From positions 44,513,624-44,577,623 of the forward strand of contig CM055900.1 in assembly GCA_029582155.1 (NCBI GenBank): a stretch of 64,000 bases of DNA, in the 5' to 3' direction. This document shows, piece after piece, positions 47,280-60,775 of the stretch. Position 1 is the first letter of the stretch. Every line of letters starts with the position of its first letter. Made by a program: the position numbers and the translations under genes. The notes beneath the pieces are model-generated. The model had not been told where the DNA came from. It was given only the letters and a program-made list of their open reading frames with translations, and did no database searches. The stretch comes from Panopea generosa (lineage: Eukaryota; Mollusca; Bivalvia; Adapedonta; Hiatellidae).

Positions 47280-47761
47280 TTTTACTTTAAATAATAAATA
47301 TGCCGCAATCGCCCCCAATAGGACACCGTTTACAACAGAATAAACTTCAACGAATAAAAACGTCAAATTATTTTTGCAAATTATGTTTTCTTATAAGTCT
47401 GCTTTTTTACACTTTTTAATTTTTTTCAGTATTTTGTTGTGATTCCTCTTTGAAGGACGTTTCATTAAATAAAAACAAACATTCTTAGATTCTTTTATAT
47501 TAGTTAAAACATATTTTGTATAATACAATTTACAACATTGTTTATACGGAATATAAACTGAGATTGGATCGGAACTTAGTTGAGGGTGTTAAATGCTTTT
47601 CCATAATTGATATATTCTTACCTAAATTTTACTTAACAAAAGTAACAAACAAATGGTTTGTATGTCTATTACTCACGATAACTGATATAATTTGCAGCAT
47701 TCCAAACTAATGCACTCGTTTGACGTTCGGTTTTACTCTACCTGTAGTGATGATGTTCATA

Positions 47762-48560
47762 CCACAAATTACCTTTATAGCTCAAATGCCGAGCATTTAC
47801 AAAGAAATCATAACCTTTATAGCTCAGATGCCGAGTATTTACAATGAAATGATAATTTTTATAGCCCGACTTTTCGTAGAAAAAGAGGGCTATTGTAGTA
47901 GCTCTGGCGTCGGCGTCCACGTCTGCGTCGGCGTCGGCGTTGATTTTCAGTAAAGCTTTTTATCAGGTTAGATGTCTATGTAACCACTCAATGGATATGA
48001 ATGAAACTTCACATGTGTTTACAGAATTATCAGTGGAACATACAGAGACATGAACCATAATTCTGGGTTGCATTTTGGCAGAGTTATGGCCCTTTTCGGA
48101 TTTAAGTTTTCAGGTTATTCTTTTTATCAGGTAAGATATCTTATCACCCACTCTTTAGATGAGAATGAAACTTTATATGTGTGTTCAGTATCATCAATGA
48201 AACACACAGAGACATAAAGTATAACTCTGCGTGCATTTAAACAGAGTTATTGCCTTTTTTGGACTTAATTTTTCAGGTAAAAGTTTTTTATCAGTTAAAA
48301 TATTTATTTAACCATTCATTGAATATGAACTCTGGATTGAATTTTGGCAGAGTAATGGCCCTTTCTGACTGGTAAGAAAATTTTAGCAGGTTAAAGTTTT
48401 TGAGTTGGTAATTGTTTCATCAACTTTTCATTTGATATGATTGAAACTTCACATTCTAGGAAACTCATAGAGACTTTTTGGCAGAATTATTTCCCTTTTA
48501 CACTTAGAAATTTTGTTTGGCGTTGAGCTTTGAGCTTAGATTTAATTTTTCACTTCTTTA
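47762..48560. repeat. Composite dispersed repeat with ~155-bp degenerate units
   Basis: It begins with two ~46-bp copies of CTTTATAGCTCA(A/G)ATGCCGAG, then GCCCGACTTTTCGTAGAAAA and a GTCGGC-rich stretch (47908-47942). About four diverged units of ~155 bp follow, sharing TTTTTATCAGGT, GAATATGAATGAAACTTCACAT, CATACAGAGACATGAA and TTGGCAGAGTTATGGCCCTTT. The overall form is that of a dispersed mollusc repeat, as I recall it. No protein-coding signal. Confidence 0.7.
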
Positions 48561-50508
48561 TTTTTTCTTTGTGTTTAAAGTTCTAGCTTTATTTTTTATA
48601 ATTTATTTTTTTTTCATTTTAATGAAAGTTTAATTTTCTGTATTTTTTTCTTCTTCATTTTCATGAAAGGCTATCCAACTGTGATAAACTGTGCATGCTG
48701 ATACAAGATTATTTCAACTATCAATCCATTTTCACGACTGTTACCGATATATTTGCCTTCTGATGTGAAGGCCTATATTGTATATTTATGTATTAAATTG
48801 AAAAACTCAGAATGAAGAAGAATATCAAGCATTAATAAACTGTATGTTTTAGTACAAGACTATAGATCCATTATCGAGAACTGGTATATTACCATCTTAT
48901 ATGAAGGTAGTCGTCTCACTACACAGTAACGCCCTTTTTTACCACGGTAACATGATTCTAACGCTTAAAAAAAGGTAATTTGGTTTCGAAATATTTTCAA
49001 GATTGTTCATAGTGATTGAAATTTCTTGTTGAAGATGAGTAGAGCAAAAGATGGCATAGCATATACTGCAATAAGACATCACTGGTGTTAAAAATGTGAC
49101 TTTTATAGGATTTCAACATATGCATGTATTTATGACCATTTGGGGACTTCTTTTTTCAAAACATCTCATGGTGTCACTGTACCCTCTTTACAAAACTAAC
49201 CTGGTCAACTACTGTTACTGTACAGTTTTAAGTGGGTATATATTCCTTCTATGAAATCAAATATTTAAAAAACAAATTCTTTGTGGAATTCCTTTTTTAA
49301 CATGGAAATCGTAAACATTATTTTATATATAACAAATAACACAATTCAACTGTGTAGTGAGACCTTCGTGCATAATTGAATCGCATATGTGAAACATTAA
49401 TATACTAATCTTGAAACAAAAGATCATCTCAACTATAGCTTACACTCTATTTTAAATTTTTGCTGGAAATATTGCAGCTAATGTTTAATTAGTATTTCTT
49501 GATATACTTGAACAACTTGTATAAATCTAGTCATGCAATTGAAGTATTTAGGATTATTATACATATATGGTGTGCCTTAAGTTAGATATGGATACACTAA
49601 TTGGGGTTATTTGTCAGCAATGGCTAATGAATTTATAAAGCAATTTGAAAGTTTGAAAGACAAATGTAACAAATGACAATTGCTGAATTAAATAATATTA
49701 AGGCAATACGAGTCATTCATTCCCTTTGTTGTTTTCAAAGAATCATAACTGTTGATAAGGAAAATAAATAGTGTTAGTGAATTATTTTGCTAATTCATTT
49801 TTTAACAAACAAGCATAAATTATAGCTAAATTTTACAACCTTTGAGTTTTAATTGTCTTCTATTTGGTATTTATTTCCTGAAAAATCTGTTGTTTAAGAA
49901 CAGCATCGAAACAGTCGAGTACGCTATCCCTCCGATAGCTCTTGTTATTTATAGCCTCAAGATTGTATGTCTGTCTATAAATAGATCACAAATTCATTGT
50001 GGACATATATATATATTATTAACACTCGTAATAAGTTATTACGCCATTTTATGAACTAGTAAATAATTACCAATCCCACCTACGTATCGTGCCAACTAGA
50101 TGTACGTGATGCAAAAAAAGACAGACGTCTTGAGTGTAATTTAATGTGGCAGTTTGTGCGTAAGTAAACCTTCAAGCATGTTTAAAGGCACTTACAGTTG
50201 GTTTATTTGTCTATACTTAAGTCGGGAAAGTACAATATTATAACGCAAATTGAATCTATAAAAGAAAACACTTATTCATGTTTTGTTTGTGGAAGAAGTT
50301 GAATGGGTGCATCCGCGTATCGCAATATTCTGTCCAGTGTCGAAAGTAACTGAGCTGGTACGACGGGATTTTAAAACATAAAAGCCGAATCTTGTAATAA
50401 TTTCGTCTTTATCAAAACAAACGTATGATCGTTGTTTTGCAATATGTGCATTTGAACACTGTTAGTAATTCCAAATCATATTTGCTTGTTTACGTGGTCT
50501 TTTACATT
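48561..50508. other. Intergenic, weak duplication only
   Basis: Segments near 48665-48790 and 48815-48905 are diverged copies (AATAAACTGT or GATAAACTGT, then a TACAAGA block and an ATGTGAAGG or ATGAAGG block). Otherwise nothing is recognised. Confidence 0.5.
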
Positions 50509-52720
50509 GTTTACAACGTAATTAAACGTGATATAATCGCTTATTGACGTACTTCTGATAAACGTACTTCTGATAAACAGTGATGTTAACAACGTAAGTA
50601 AACGTGATGAAATCGCTTATTGACGTACTTCTGATAAACTGTGATGTTTACAACATAATTAAACGTGATATAATCACTTATTGACGTACTTCTGATAAAC
50701 AGTGATGTTAACAACGTAAGTAAACGTGATATAATCGCTTATTGACGTACTTCTGATAAACAGTGATGTTAACAACGTAAGTAAACGTGATATAATCGCT
50801 TATTGACGTACTTCTGATAAACAGTGATGTTAACACCGTAAGTAAACGTGATATAATCGCTTATTGACGTACTTCTGATAAACGGTAATGTTAACAACGT
50901 AATTCAACGTGATATAATCGCTTATTGACGTACTTCTGATAAACAGTGATGTTAACAACGTAATTAAACGTGATATAATCGCTTATTGACGTACTTCTGA
51001 TAAACAGTGATGTTAACAACGTAAGTTAACGTGATATAATCGCTTATTGACGTACTTCTGATAAACAGTAATGTTAACAACGTAATATAACGTGATATAA
51101 TCCCTTATTGACGTACTTCTGATAAACAGTGATGTTAACAACGTAATTAAACGTGATATAATCGCTTATTGACGTACTTCTGATAAACAGTGATGTTAAC
51201 AACGTAAGTAAACGTGATATAATAGCTTATTGACGTACTTCTGATAAACAGTGATGTTAACAACGTAAGTAAACGTGATATAATCGCTTATTGACGTACT
51301 TCTGATAAACTATGATGTTAACAACATAAGTAAACGTGATATAATCCCTTATTGACGTACTTCTGATAAACAGTGATGTTAACAACGTAATTAAACGTGA
51401 TATAATCGCTTATTGACGTACTTCTGATAAACAGTGATGTTAACAACGTAAGTAAACGTGATATAATAGCTTATTGACGTACTTCTGATAAACAGTGATG
51501 TTAACAACGTAATTAAACGTGATATAATCGCTTATTTACGTACTTCTGATAAACTGTGATGTTAACAACATAAGTAAACGTGATATAATCGCTTATTGAC
51601 GTACTTCTGATAAACAGTGATGTTAACAACGTATTTAAACGTGATATAATCGCTTATTGACGTACTTCTGATAAACAGTAAGGTTTACAACGTTATTAAA
51701 ATGATATAATCGCTTATTGACGTACTTCTGATAAACAGTGATGTTAACAACGTAAGTAAACGTGATATAATCGCTTATTGACGTACTTCTGATAATCAGT
51801 AATGTTAACAACGTAATTAAACGTGATAAAATCGCTTATTGACGTACTTCTGATAAACTGTGATGTTAACAACATAAGTAAATGTGATATAATCGCTTAT
51901 TGACGTACTTCTGATAAACAGTGATGTTAACAACGTAAGTAAACGTGATATAATCGCTCATTGACGTTCTTCTGATAAACAGTGATGTTAACAACGTATT
52001 TAAAATGATATTATCGCTTATTGACGTACTTCTTATAAACAGTAATGTTTACAACGTAATTATACGTGATATAATCGCTTATTGAAGTAATTCTAATAAC
52101 AGTGATGTTAACAACGTAATTCAGCGTGATACAATCGCTTATTGACGTACTTCCGATAAACAGTGATGTTAACAACGTAATTAAACGTTATATAATCGCT
52201 TATTGGAGAAATTCTAATAACAGTGATGTTAACGACGTAATTCAGCGTGATACAATCGCTTATTGACGTACTCCCGATAAACAGTGATGTTGACAACGTA
52301 ATTCAACGTGATATAATCGCTTATTAACGTACTTCTCATAAACAGAAATGTTAACATCGTAATTAAACGTGATATAATCGCTTATTGAAGTAATTTAATA
52401 ACAGTGATGTTATCAACGTAATTCAACGTGCTATAATCGCTTATTGACGTACTTCTGATAAAACAGTGATGTTAACAACGTAATTAAACTTGATATAATC
52501 GCTTATTGACGAACCGCTGATAAACAGTGATGTAAACAACGTAATTTAACTTGATATAATCGCTTATTGACGTACTTCGGATAAACAGTAATGTTAACAA
52601 CGTGATTAAACGTGATATAAACGTTTATAGAAGCACTTATAATAACGGTGATGTTAACAACGTGATTAAACGCAATATAATCGCTTACTGAAGTACTTCT
52701 AATAATGGTAATGTTTACAA
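50509..52720. repeat. 61-bp minisatellite, ~36 copies
   Basis: Units carry ACGTACTTCTGATAAACAG, GTGATGTTAACAACGTAA and ACGTGATATAATCGCTTATTG. The central part is nearly uniform, while copies beyond about 51950 diverge and lose bases, the usual pattern of older array edges. A 20-bp duplication sits in the first unit (near 50550-50580). Confidence 0.95.
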
Positions 52721-52752
52721 TAGCGACAACTAGTTGCGTTACCTTTTAAAAA

Positions 52753-52754
52753 AT

Positions 52755-52786
<32 letters not shown>

Positions 52787-52792
52787 AAAAAT
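52753..52792. repeat. (CAA)n microsatellite
   Basis: AACAACAACATCAACAACAA-type run at the right edge of the 61-bp array. Confidence 0.85.
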
Positions 52793-55700
52793 GTATTTAA
52801 CAGATTAATTACATAAACATGTAAAATCCAACAGTTCGGTAGTATGAGATAAAACAGTGTTGATTTTATGTGACATATTTTGAACGTAAATTTAGAAGTA
52901 GTTTAACATGTTTACTTACTTAGAAATAAAGATAGTTTGATGTGTAGTATAATTCTAAAATACACTAATTATTAGCAAAACTATTATGAACATTATTCCA
53001 TGTGTGTCATGACGTTTGTCTAAGATAGACACGCTATCTACAAACTAGTTATACAAAACTTATTTCCCTAGACCATGTTTCTTATATGCTCACCTTCACA
53101 CATACCTGAGTTCACTATATTGACTTGCAACTAGGTTCAACTAGCTCAGTAGAATTCATATAAAAAATATACATGTAATTACGAACGCTGACAGAAGAAA
53201 ATAGAGATTAACATAAAACATAAAACAGTATGTTTGTAAAATAATGTATCCAAAGAGGTCAAGCTGTTTTAAAATAATGATGTCTTGTTTTGAGAAGTAT
53301 CGCCTGGGAATGCGAGATAAAATTCATGTATCAACCATAATTGTATCCTCCTTTTGACTGTAATGTTGCAAGTTTAGTCGTAACTTTCTTGGATTGTATT
53401 GCAATTACCACTCTTATAGGATCTTGAAAAAATGACACTCATCAGTAACATCCATCCTTCTTGACTCGCCTTCCAGTACTTTTATTACTTTAATTAATGC
53501 TTAAATTCAAGATTGTTAAGTAATTCAGTTAGTTCATGCCTGATCTTATTTCTTTATTTAAAAACAGAAACAATGTGTACACAACATTGCCTCAAACACA
53601 CCTCACAATACGTTTTTATTGATTCGTATAGAAACAGAGCCGTCAAATATTTTTTACTAAGTGTTATAGGTGCATGCAGTTCAATAATTTGTCTGTCATA
53701 CTTGTATAACGATCAGTATGAGAACGCAAATTAAAGCTCTGTTTCTCCGAAGACAAACAGACACAAAACGAGAGGTGTGCCGTTTTCTTCAAAAGATATT
53801 TTGTCAATGATTGTAACATCTGTATAAACGGATATAATTTATATCAAATGTTGAACTGTTACGGTTGATGGCATTGCAGATGGTGCACATTGCCAATAGT
53901 TAAAACGTATTAGATAGTGTTGTTTACCAATATTCATCCAATAAATCAATTATGTAACCTGTTATTCTTATCCCATGAGATGCAAAAAAAACAACAGGCA
54001 CACATAAACTTTTACGCAGATATTGTTTTCAGAAATAAAGTTCACGCAACTTATACATGGGGGTGTCAGATAGCTACGAGAAATAACATTCATCAGTACC
54101 ACGTGATCGATAAATGTTACTTCATATCAACATTTGCCGCATTTCTAATAATCTATAATATTATTTGTACATGATTTATACTTCAATAAAACATATCAGC
54201 GGCACTTTTTGTTTATTTCAGTTGCATCAAAGCATATGCAATATCAAACCTAACTGATATTACAATTTACAATTTTTCTTCACATAATTATAAAATAAGA
54301 AAAGCCATATACGTAACAAAGTCTGACCCTTTAATGTATGACACAGGTTTGTTTTATTAACATATCAAGTGAAGCGCATTTAATTAAACGATTTTTACTC
54401 CAATAAATATTGTTCTGCTTGTCTGAAGTGTAGGTATAAGATAATTGTTAAGCTTTACCAAACTGTAACATGAGGCTGTGAGTGGCTTTGTTACCTAAAA
54501 TACCATTACAATTTGCAAGCACGAATGAAAGGATCGATATATTGAAGCAAAGAATAACTTGTATGGTCAACAAATAAACGATAAATAAAAGCCTTTGAAA
54601 AATAGAACTTTCAACTAAGACAGCAATATTACAGGTACCAAATATTATCCTAACGTCTTCCCATGCCAGGTAAGTTGTGTTTATACCACTTCATCAATTG
54701 TGATTTCTAACAGTTCAGCTGTCCTTAAGCTTGTAGTATCGATGCTTACAACTAAAACTTGACGTTTGGTCTTTGTCACGAGAAATGATCACCATTTTGG
54801 TGAGTCAAGTGTCCTCGATGCATACACGCCATACATAAGTGTGACTGCTTTTATAATTCCTCTTGAAATATGTAACAGTATTTACACTTGGTATTTACAC
54901 TTATACATCACTCCACGTCACTAGATCCACCGTTAGTAGGACATACGTCTGATTACTGAATTTCCTGTATTTTTATATTTGCAAAGATTATATAATATAC
55001 ATTTTTGTTTTAGTTTTAGAAGTTTACTTGAGTAATTGAATATTTTTTCATTTATAAATAATAATATTTTGATTGATATCAGAATTGTTTGATGTCATCT
55101 GAAATTAGCGATAGAATATTTAACAAGTACTCATAGTATTGTTATGTAGAAACATTTATTTTGTAACTAGTTGTTCCAGATATTGATTGTACAGACAAAA
55201 ACATATATACTTGTCTTGTTTAAACAAATATATGCCAGATAAAGTTGTTTTAAATACATGTAGTATTCTTGACAACAGATGAAAACAGTTGAAAAGTATT
55301 TTGCATAAAATTAATCAGGAGCGGTGAAATACATGGACAGCAATTGTCTTTCTGCTACTGCTCCTGCTCGTTTATGTTCTTTTTTCTTGTTTTATATTTA
55401 TCACATTTAAATATTAGCACGTAATTGAGTGCTATTAGCTTACTGATCATACACGAGTGTAGCCAGGCAGGGACTGTACAATATGGATATATTAATTGTA
55501 ACATCTTGTTTTACAAAGGAAACAAAGCACTTAAATGCCTCAATGAAAACGTAGTAACCCAAAGCCATATCTGTGTTTTTTCTCCCATATTTACCAAATA
55601 TTTTCTCTTCAAAGTGACTCTGGAAAATGTAGAATATATGTGTTTGATAGACGAAAAGCAATAATTTAATATTGAGTGAAGTAATGGCAACCGACATTTC

Positions 55701-57843
55701 AGCAAATAAAATATTCAGCACACACGTTCTATTCTCAGAAGTATAAAGCATTAAACACCATCATATATCACGCATTATAGAAATGAACAGACATTATATT
55801 TGAATAAAGTACATCAGCATGAAATACAAAACTTACATTCAATATAAGGTCACAGAACAGATACAATGGAAACATATTCAATGACAGGATATAGAATAAT
55901 CTGATTATAAAATAGTATGAAAAACTGAAGCGCGGGTGAACACTATACTGAAACTGTTGTTTTTTTTCCCAATGCTTGTATGATATACATAATTGCTTTC
56001 GTGTTAAAGTATATCTGAAAAAGGTTTTTCATATCACTTTTCAGATATATTTTTCTGAGCACTTTTGTCATTTGTTTCATACACATGTGCTTTCTTCGGC
56101 ACGTGTTAGATACTTGTCAGACAGAGGAACTGTTATATAAAATGCCGCCGAACGACTGAGGTTGGATGTAATGTTACCTTCTAATGTGGCGACACCTGCG
56201 GATACGTCTGTGTTGCAACTATATCGGTCTATATATATATTATATTTATGTTTTGCTGGTTACTGTGTCCTTTGAGTGATACCAAATACCATAACTGCTC
56301 AGAAATAAAGAGTTAACCAACATATTTCTTTCAAAGAACACGACAGCCACAACAGTATGTATATAAAAAGTCATTTACTAATAATAACAAGTTTAATACA
56401 GTCATAAAAAATAAATCCAAAGTGGGGTTATTATAACTGAACTGTTTGAGGCAAAAGTTAAAAATGGTTAACATATTCTCGCTCATTATCTTTCGTCACA
56501 TAATTAAACCAGTATTTTCTTTTTGAACGAAAACAATGGAATGACAAATACTACTCGTTCAAAAGAATATCGATGTATCTTCATTTTAAACAAATCGACA
56601 GAGTTTGCACAAAACATTTGGCTATGTACATTAGTTTGTTTAATCATTAATACAAGTGTAGTAAATAAATATGGATATAAGAAACTGTATCGGTCTTAAA
56701 GCTAGGCATATGTACACAATGAACGTGTACATTGTGCTTTCATTTAGATTAACGTTTAGAGTGTATATTATTTATATATTTAATTAAATTATCACATAAC
56801 GTTGTGTTCTAGGTTTATAAAACCCAATTTATATTTTATTTAAGTGTACTATTTTTGTGAGTTTATTTATGTCTCTTGCCTTTTGAAATACGTTATGTTA
56901 TAGTTAATTTAACGTCCTGTCTAGGAAAATATCCGTGCAAGAAAATATGAAATTTTGATCAAGATATAAAACAGTTTGTTTTTTCGACGGAAGTATCAAA
57001 TTTAAAATACATTTTATATAATTTCACACAGATATGCTATCAGTATTTATAAACTTCTTTATTCGCATGTTTGTGATATCTTCAAGATAAATAATACAAA
57101 AAAGTGATTAATATTATTCAAAATAAATATAATACTTAGATATCTAAACAAAATAGTAGAAAGAATATATTTAATGCCTTGATACGAACTCCGTGTGAGG
57201 TAGCGTGTTCACATTGGATACGGTTGATGCCAGCCTTTCCCAGGGCTATAATCCGGTCCTCGCAAAAGTAAAGAAAGCATTCATGATGATCAACCTCCTG
57301 TAAAACGGTCAATCACTAAACTGACAACAGTGCATTGCAGAATAATAACCTCTTTTGATAAAATATTAATTCAACCACTGATAAATTATTAGACAGACAT
57401 TGATTTACTCGTCTATAATAAATAAATGATTTTCAATTCTATGTTTGTCTGAGTGAGATAGTTTTTTACATCTTGCCGAGGTGAATCAACCTAGTTCACT
57501 TTGTCATAATTTGCACCTACAACTGTTTCCGAATTAATATTGGTCACGCTATAACCGTCAATATGGTGAATTAGTCTCAGCACATCAGTACGTTTAATTC
57601 AGTTTTTATTGTCTGCAGCTTGGGGAGTGGTGTCTGCTTTTGGCGTTATTATATAACAAAGTGTATGTAACAAACTTCACAGAGAACATATATCGCAATA
57701 GGACTTGAACATAAACTGTTATGCGAAACACACTTATCAGGAGTAACAAACTGAAAAATATATGTTCAACAATAAAATAAACGTAATTTATATAATAAAT
57801 GTTAAAAAAAAGTACAATGTGCATTTGTAGAGTCATGTACACT
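52793..57843. other. Intergenic, ~5 kb, nothing recognised
   Basis: AT-rich with no array, TIR or protein-like reading I can support. The minus-strand frames at 55440-55751 and 57606-57842 are hydrophobic and motif-free. Confidence 0.5.
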
Positions 57844-58030
57844 CAGAAGTCATCGTCCATATATATCACTTGACACCGTTACGGAGTACTCAGGAGTCAT
57901 TGTCCATATATATCACTTGACAATGTTACGGAGTACTCAGGAGTCATCGTCCATATATATCACTTGACAACGTTACGGAGTACTCAGGAGTCATCGTCCA
58001 TATACATCATTTGACAACGTTACGCAGTAT
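57844..58030. repeat. 47-bp minisatellite, 4 copies
   Basis: AGTCATCGTCCATATATATC and ACGGAGTACTCAG repeat four times. Confidence 0.95.
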
Positions 58031-58197
58031 ATGGTCTTAAACGGTTCTGGTTTGTCACAATTTGCCTGGACAGACTTTGTAAATTAATAATATCTTATGC
58101 TGAAACTCAATAACCCTTCATGACATTTAATAAATAGAGGATCTTATCTGAGTGCTTATTTATTATTGAATTTATTAAACAAATTGGAAAGTATATA

Positions 58198-59141
58198 TTA
58201 TGCGAGGCTTTGCCGAGCATTATCATTTTTCCCAACGTGTTTTCTAAATTCAATAATAAATGGGCACGAATGGAAGATTCGTTTTATCACATAACTCAGG
58301 ACTCCTGATAAAGGTGATCTGTCAAATAGGTGGTAAATGGTGACTGTAATTTTGTCATGAGTTATGTCATCTCCAGGAATAAGGTCGATATGTTTCCTTA
58401 AATCACACTGGTTCAAGACCACGGCATCTGAGCATGAGCCAAGGGCAACAACGGTCACCCACATAAACTTATAATCAGTGTCAACCAGGCCGAGGAGGAC
58501 TATAGAGTGATAGCCCTTGTAGTTGAAGATGTTCTCCATGTTTGGACATCTGATGGCGACATGCTTTCCATCTAGTGCACCAAGGACATGTTGAAATTAC
58601 CGCTTGGTGCTGTACTGGTTGGCAACATCACGTCACATTTCTTCTTCAGCGGAAGGGTACATGACCTCATTTGCATACTCAGCTGTGATGGCCTCACACA
58701 CTTCAAATACCGCTTTGGATATTGCGTTGTAAGCGACCTGAAGGAATTCATCAAGGAGCGGTCACTGTCCCCGTTTGCAAGGTGTATCTTGGTGATGGCC
58801 AACTTTAGTCCAGAAGGTAGTGCCTTCCTATACCATATACCCTTCTTCAGCAGCCTAGGGGTCAGTTTGTCAACATTCAATTGGAACATGGATAAATAAA
58901 CCCTCAAGGAGTGTTTGAAGCCAGCCACATCTTCCCTCCTCAGTTCCTCCATCAGCTGTTCATTCATGCGAAACTGGGATCGATCTGCGGCTCAGCCACT
59001 CATTGACCGAGATGGTTCTCTCCATCCTCTGGCTCTTCTTCTTCCTTCTTAATCCCACATGTAGAGGAGCATTCTATTTTGCAGCAAATTTCTGTTCAGG
59101 GCCAAGGCAGCATCCATCAATAGAAACTGACCTGCATTCAT
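58198..59141 (-). pseudogene. PIF/Harbinger (HARBI1-like) transposase relic
   Basis: Minus-strand pieces follow the HARBI1-like order. From about 59141: MDAALALNRNLL, an Arg-rich run broken by a stop, then 58967-58760 FRMNEQLMEELRREDVAGF, LTPRLLKKGIWYRKAL and LKLAITKIHLANGDSDRSLM (the helical region). After a frame change, 58595-58540 has LGALDGKHVAIRCP, which carries the first catalytic aspartate, and 58539-58400 has NYKGYHSIVLLGLVD and GSCSDAVVLNQCDL with the second. Beyond LIPGDD (about 58380) the expected VGDDAF-type and glutamate regions are not seen and the sequence departs from the family. At least two frame breaks make it inactive. Harbinger transposases cut and paste with 3-bp target duplications; I did not find the TIRs. 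Confidence 0.8.
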
Positions 59142-60331
59142 AGTTGTTGCAGGTAGATAATATAGACAGTCATCACCTCAATGAGGTGAAGTCGGAGATG
59201 GTGCTCATATACAAACGACGTTAACACCAAGTCGGGGATGCTACCAAAACGTAGTAAAACGTAGATACTCCCAGTTATACGCATCTTAATTTTAATTTTG
59301 ATACGTATATTTCCGTTTTACTACGTTATAAAAGTGCATTTATACCTAGCCCTCAATACCTGACAGTGTGACTGAGGCTTTAAGGCGTTAGGACGAAATC
59401 GCCACGTAAGTCGTTGAGTCAAATATTCCGTTTGTTTTTGCACGGTTAAAGACAACAAAACTGCAAGACCGTCAATCATCAATTATGCAGTACGTCGCTG
59501 TGTGTTAAACGGACCATAGTCACGTTTGATTTCCTGAAGTGACAACTTAATTCATATAAAGGCATCCACTGTTATTCAGTAATAACTACTGCAGATTAAC
59601 ATCGCAGAGTTTTTAACAGGTCCTAGATGTACTTTGTAAGATATTTAATAAAAAGAAACACAATAAAATCCCATCTTAACGGACTTAATAAAAACTACTA
59701 TTTGGATGCCTTCAATGAATCCTCTTATTACTAGGACGAGCACTGAGTAGCCTCTCATAGAGTTATCAAAATATCACCCTCTATCATGTAATTAATTGAA
59801 AATTCCAAAACAAAAATGAACTATTGCAAGTGTTGTTAACAAATAAATCTAAATAACGTTTTTTAGAAATAAAATACATTCTTAAATAAATATAACTATA
59901 TCATTGAACGAAAACAGATCCTGTAATGTATTAAAGAGAAAGAACACCAATCACAAATGAACTCTCCATTTTGTTTGACAGCATACTTATGGTTAATTGT
60001 GTTTGTTAATAACGCCTTCAACATTATCAAAGTATCTGTTGTGGGTTATACAGTTTGATGGACCACTCTTTACAAGTTTATTAAACTGACACTGAAGTCT
60101 TGATAGACACATTAAACTTAATCAAACAGCAACAAAGGTACTATGACATTAATTTACGATCAATTGTAACACGTAATGTTCAACAGTAAATTATGATTGA
60201 GATACGTGAAAAAAGCAAACATACAATTTCAATTCATACACAACATTTTGTTAAAGGAAGAAAATAGAGAAGCCCTTTAACCCTTTACTCTATAGATACG
60301 CGTTTTCCCGCACCAATCAGAGAAGGCCTTT
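59142..60331. other. Intergenic, nothing recognised
   Basis: May include the 5' flank or TIR of the Harbinger element. AT-rich from about 59640. Confidence 0.5.
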
Positions 60332-60398
60332 GAAAACAGTGCAGAAAGAGTTCAGATTGCTCGTTACGAGCAATCTGAACACTTCCTGCACTGTTTTC
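60332..60398. repeat. 67-bp hairpin
   Basis: GAAAACAGTGCAG and TTCAGATTGCTCG pair with CGAGCAATCTGAA and CTGCACTGTTTTC around a TTA loop, with one 6-bp internal mismatch block. 26 perfect base pairs in two blocks. Confidence 0.85.
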
Positions 60399-60446
60399 CA
60401 CTCTGTCAGTTAATATAAACATAATTCACCCAATAATTCAAAAGTC

Positions 60447-60550
60447 TTCTATATTAGGTATCCAAAGGCGTCTATATTAAATGTCCAAAGGCGTCTATAT
60501 TAGAGGTGTCTAAAGGCGTCTATATTAGAGGTGTCAAAAGGCGTCTTTAT
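60447..60550. repeat. Short tandem array, ~22-bp units
   Basis: AAAGGCGTCTATATTA recurs about five times with spacers such as GAGGTGTC and AATGTCC. Confidence 0.85.
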
Positions 60551-60619
60551 GAAGTAAAAGGTTAAGCAGTATTTCAGTTATTTCTCGGCCGCCGGCACAC
60601 ATTACAATCGTTCCTGGGA

Positions 60620-60775
60620 TCCACGGGATTATCTCCGTTTGAATTTGTACTAGACACAGATTTATGTCGTTTAAAAAATTTAATGGAAAATCATCACAGA
60701 GATTCTGGCTTGGAAGGGATTAAAACTCACGATCCCTGAATTGACAATCAGGGGTATTACAGACCGGGGAAGCCG
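60620..60775 (-). mobile_element. Decayed tRNA-derived SINE-like element
   Basis: On the minus strand GGATCGTGAGTTTTAATCCC (about 60716-60735) matches the B-box region of the element at 40330-40490, preceded by a weak A-box-like sequence. Shared flanking phrases GGCTTGG and TCAATTCAGGGA or TCAATCCAGGGT support a common family. Boundaries are approximate. Confidence 0.5.

Noticed and set aside
55440-55751. 103-codon minus-strand ORF
   Set aside because: Hydrophobic, no motif, overlapping open frames on the other strand; typical of chance in AT-rich DNA.
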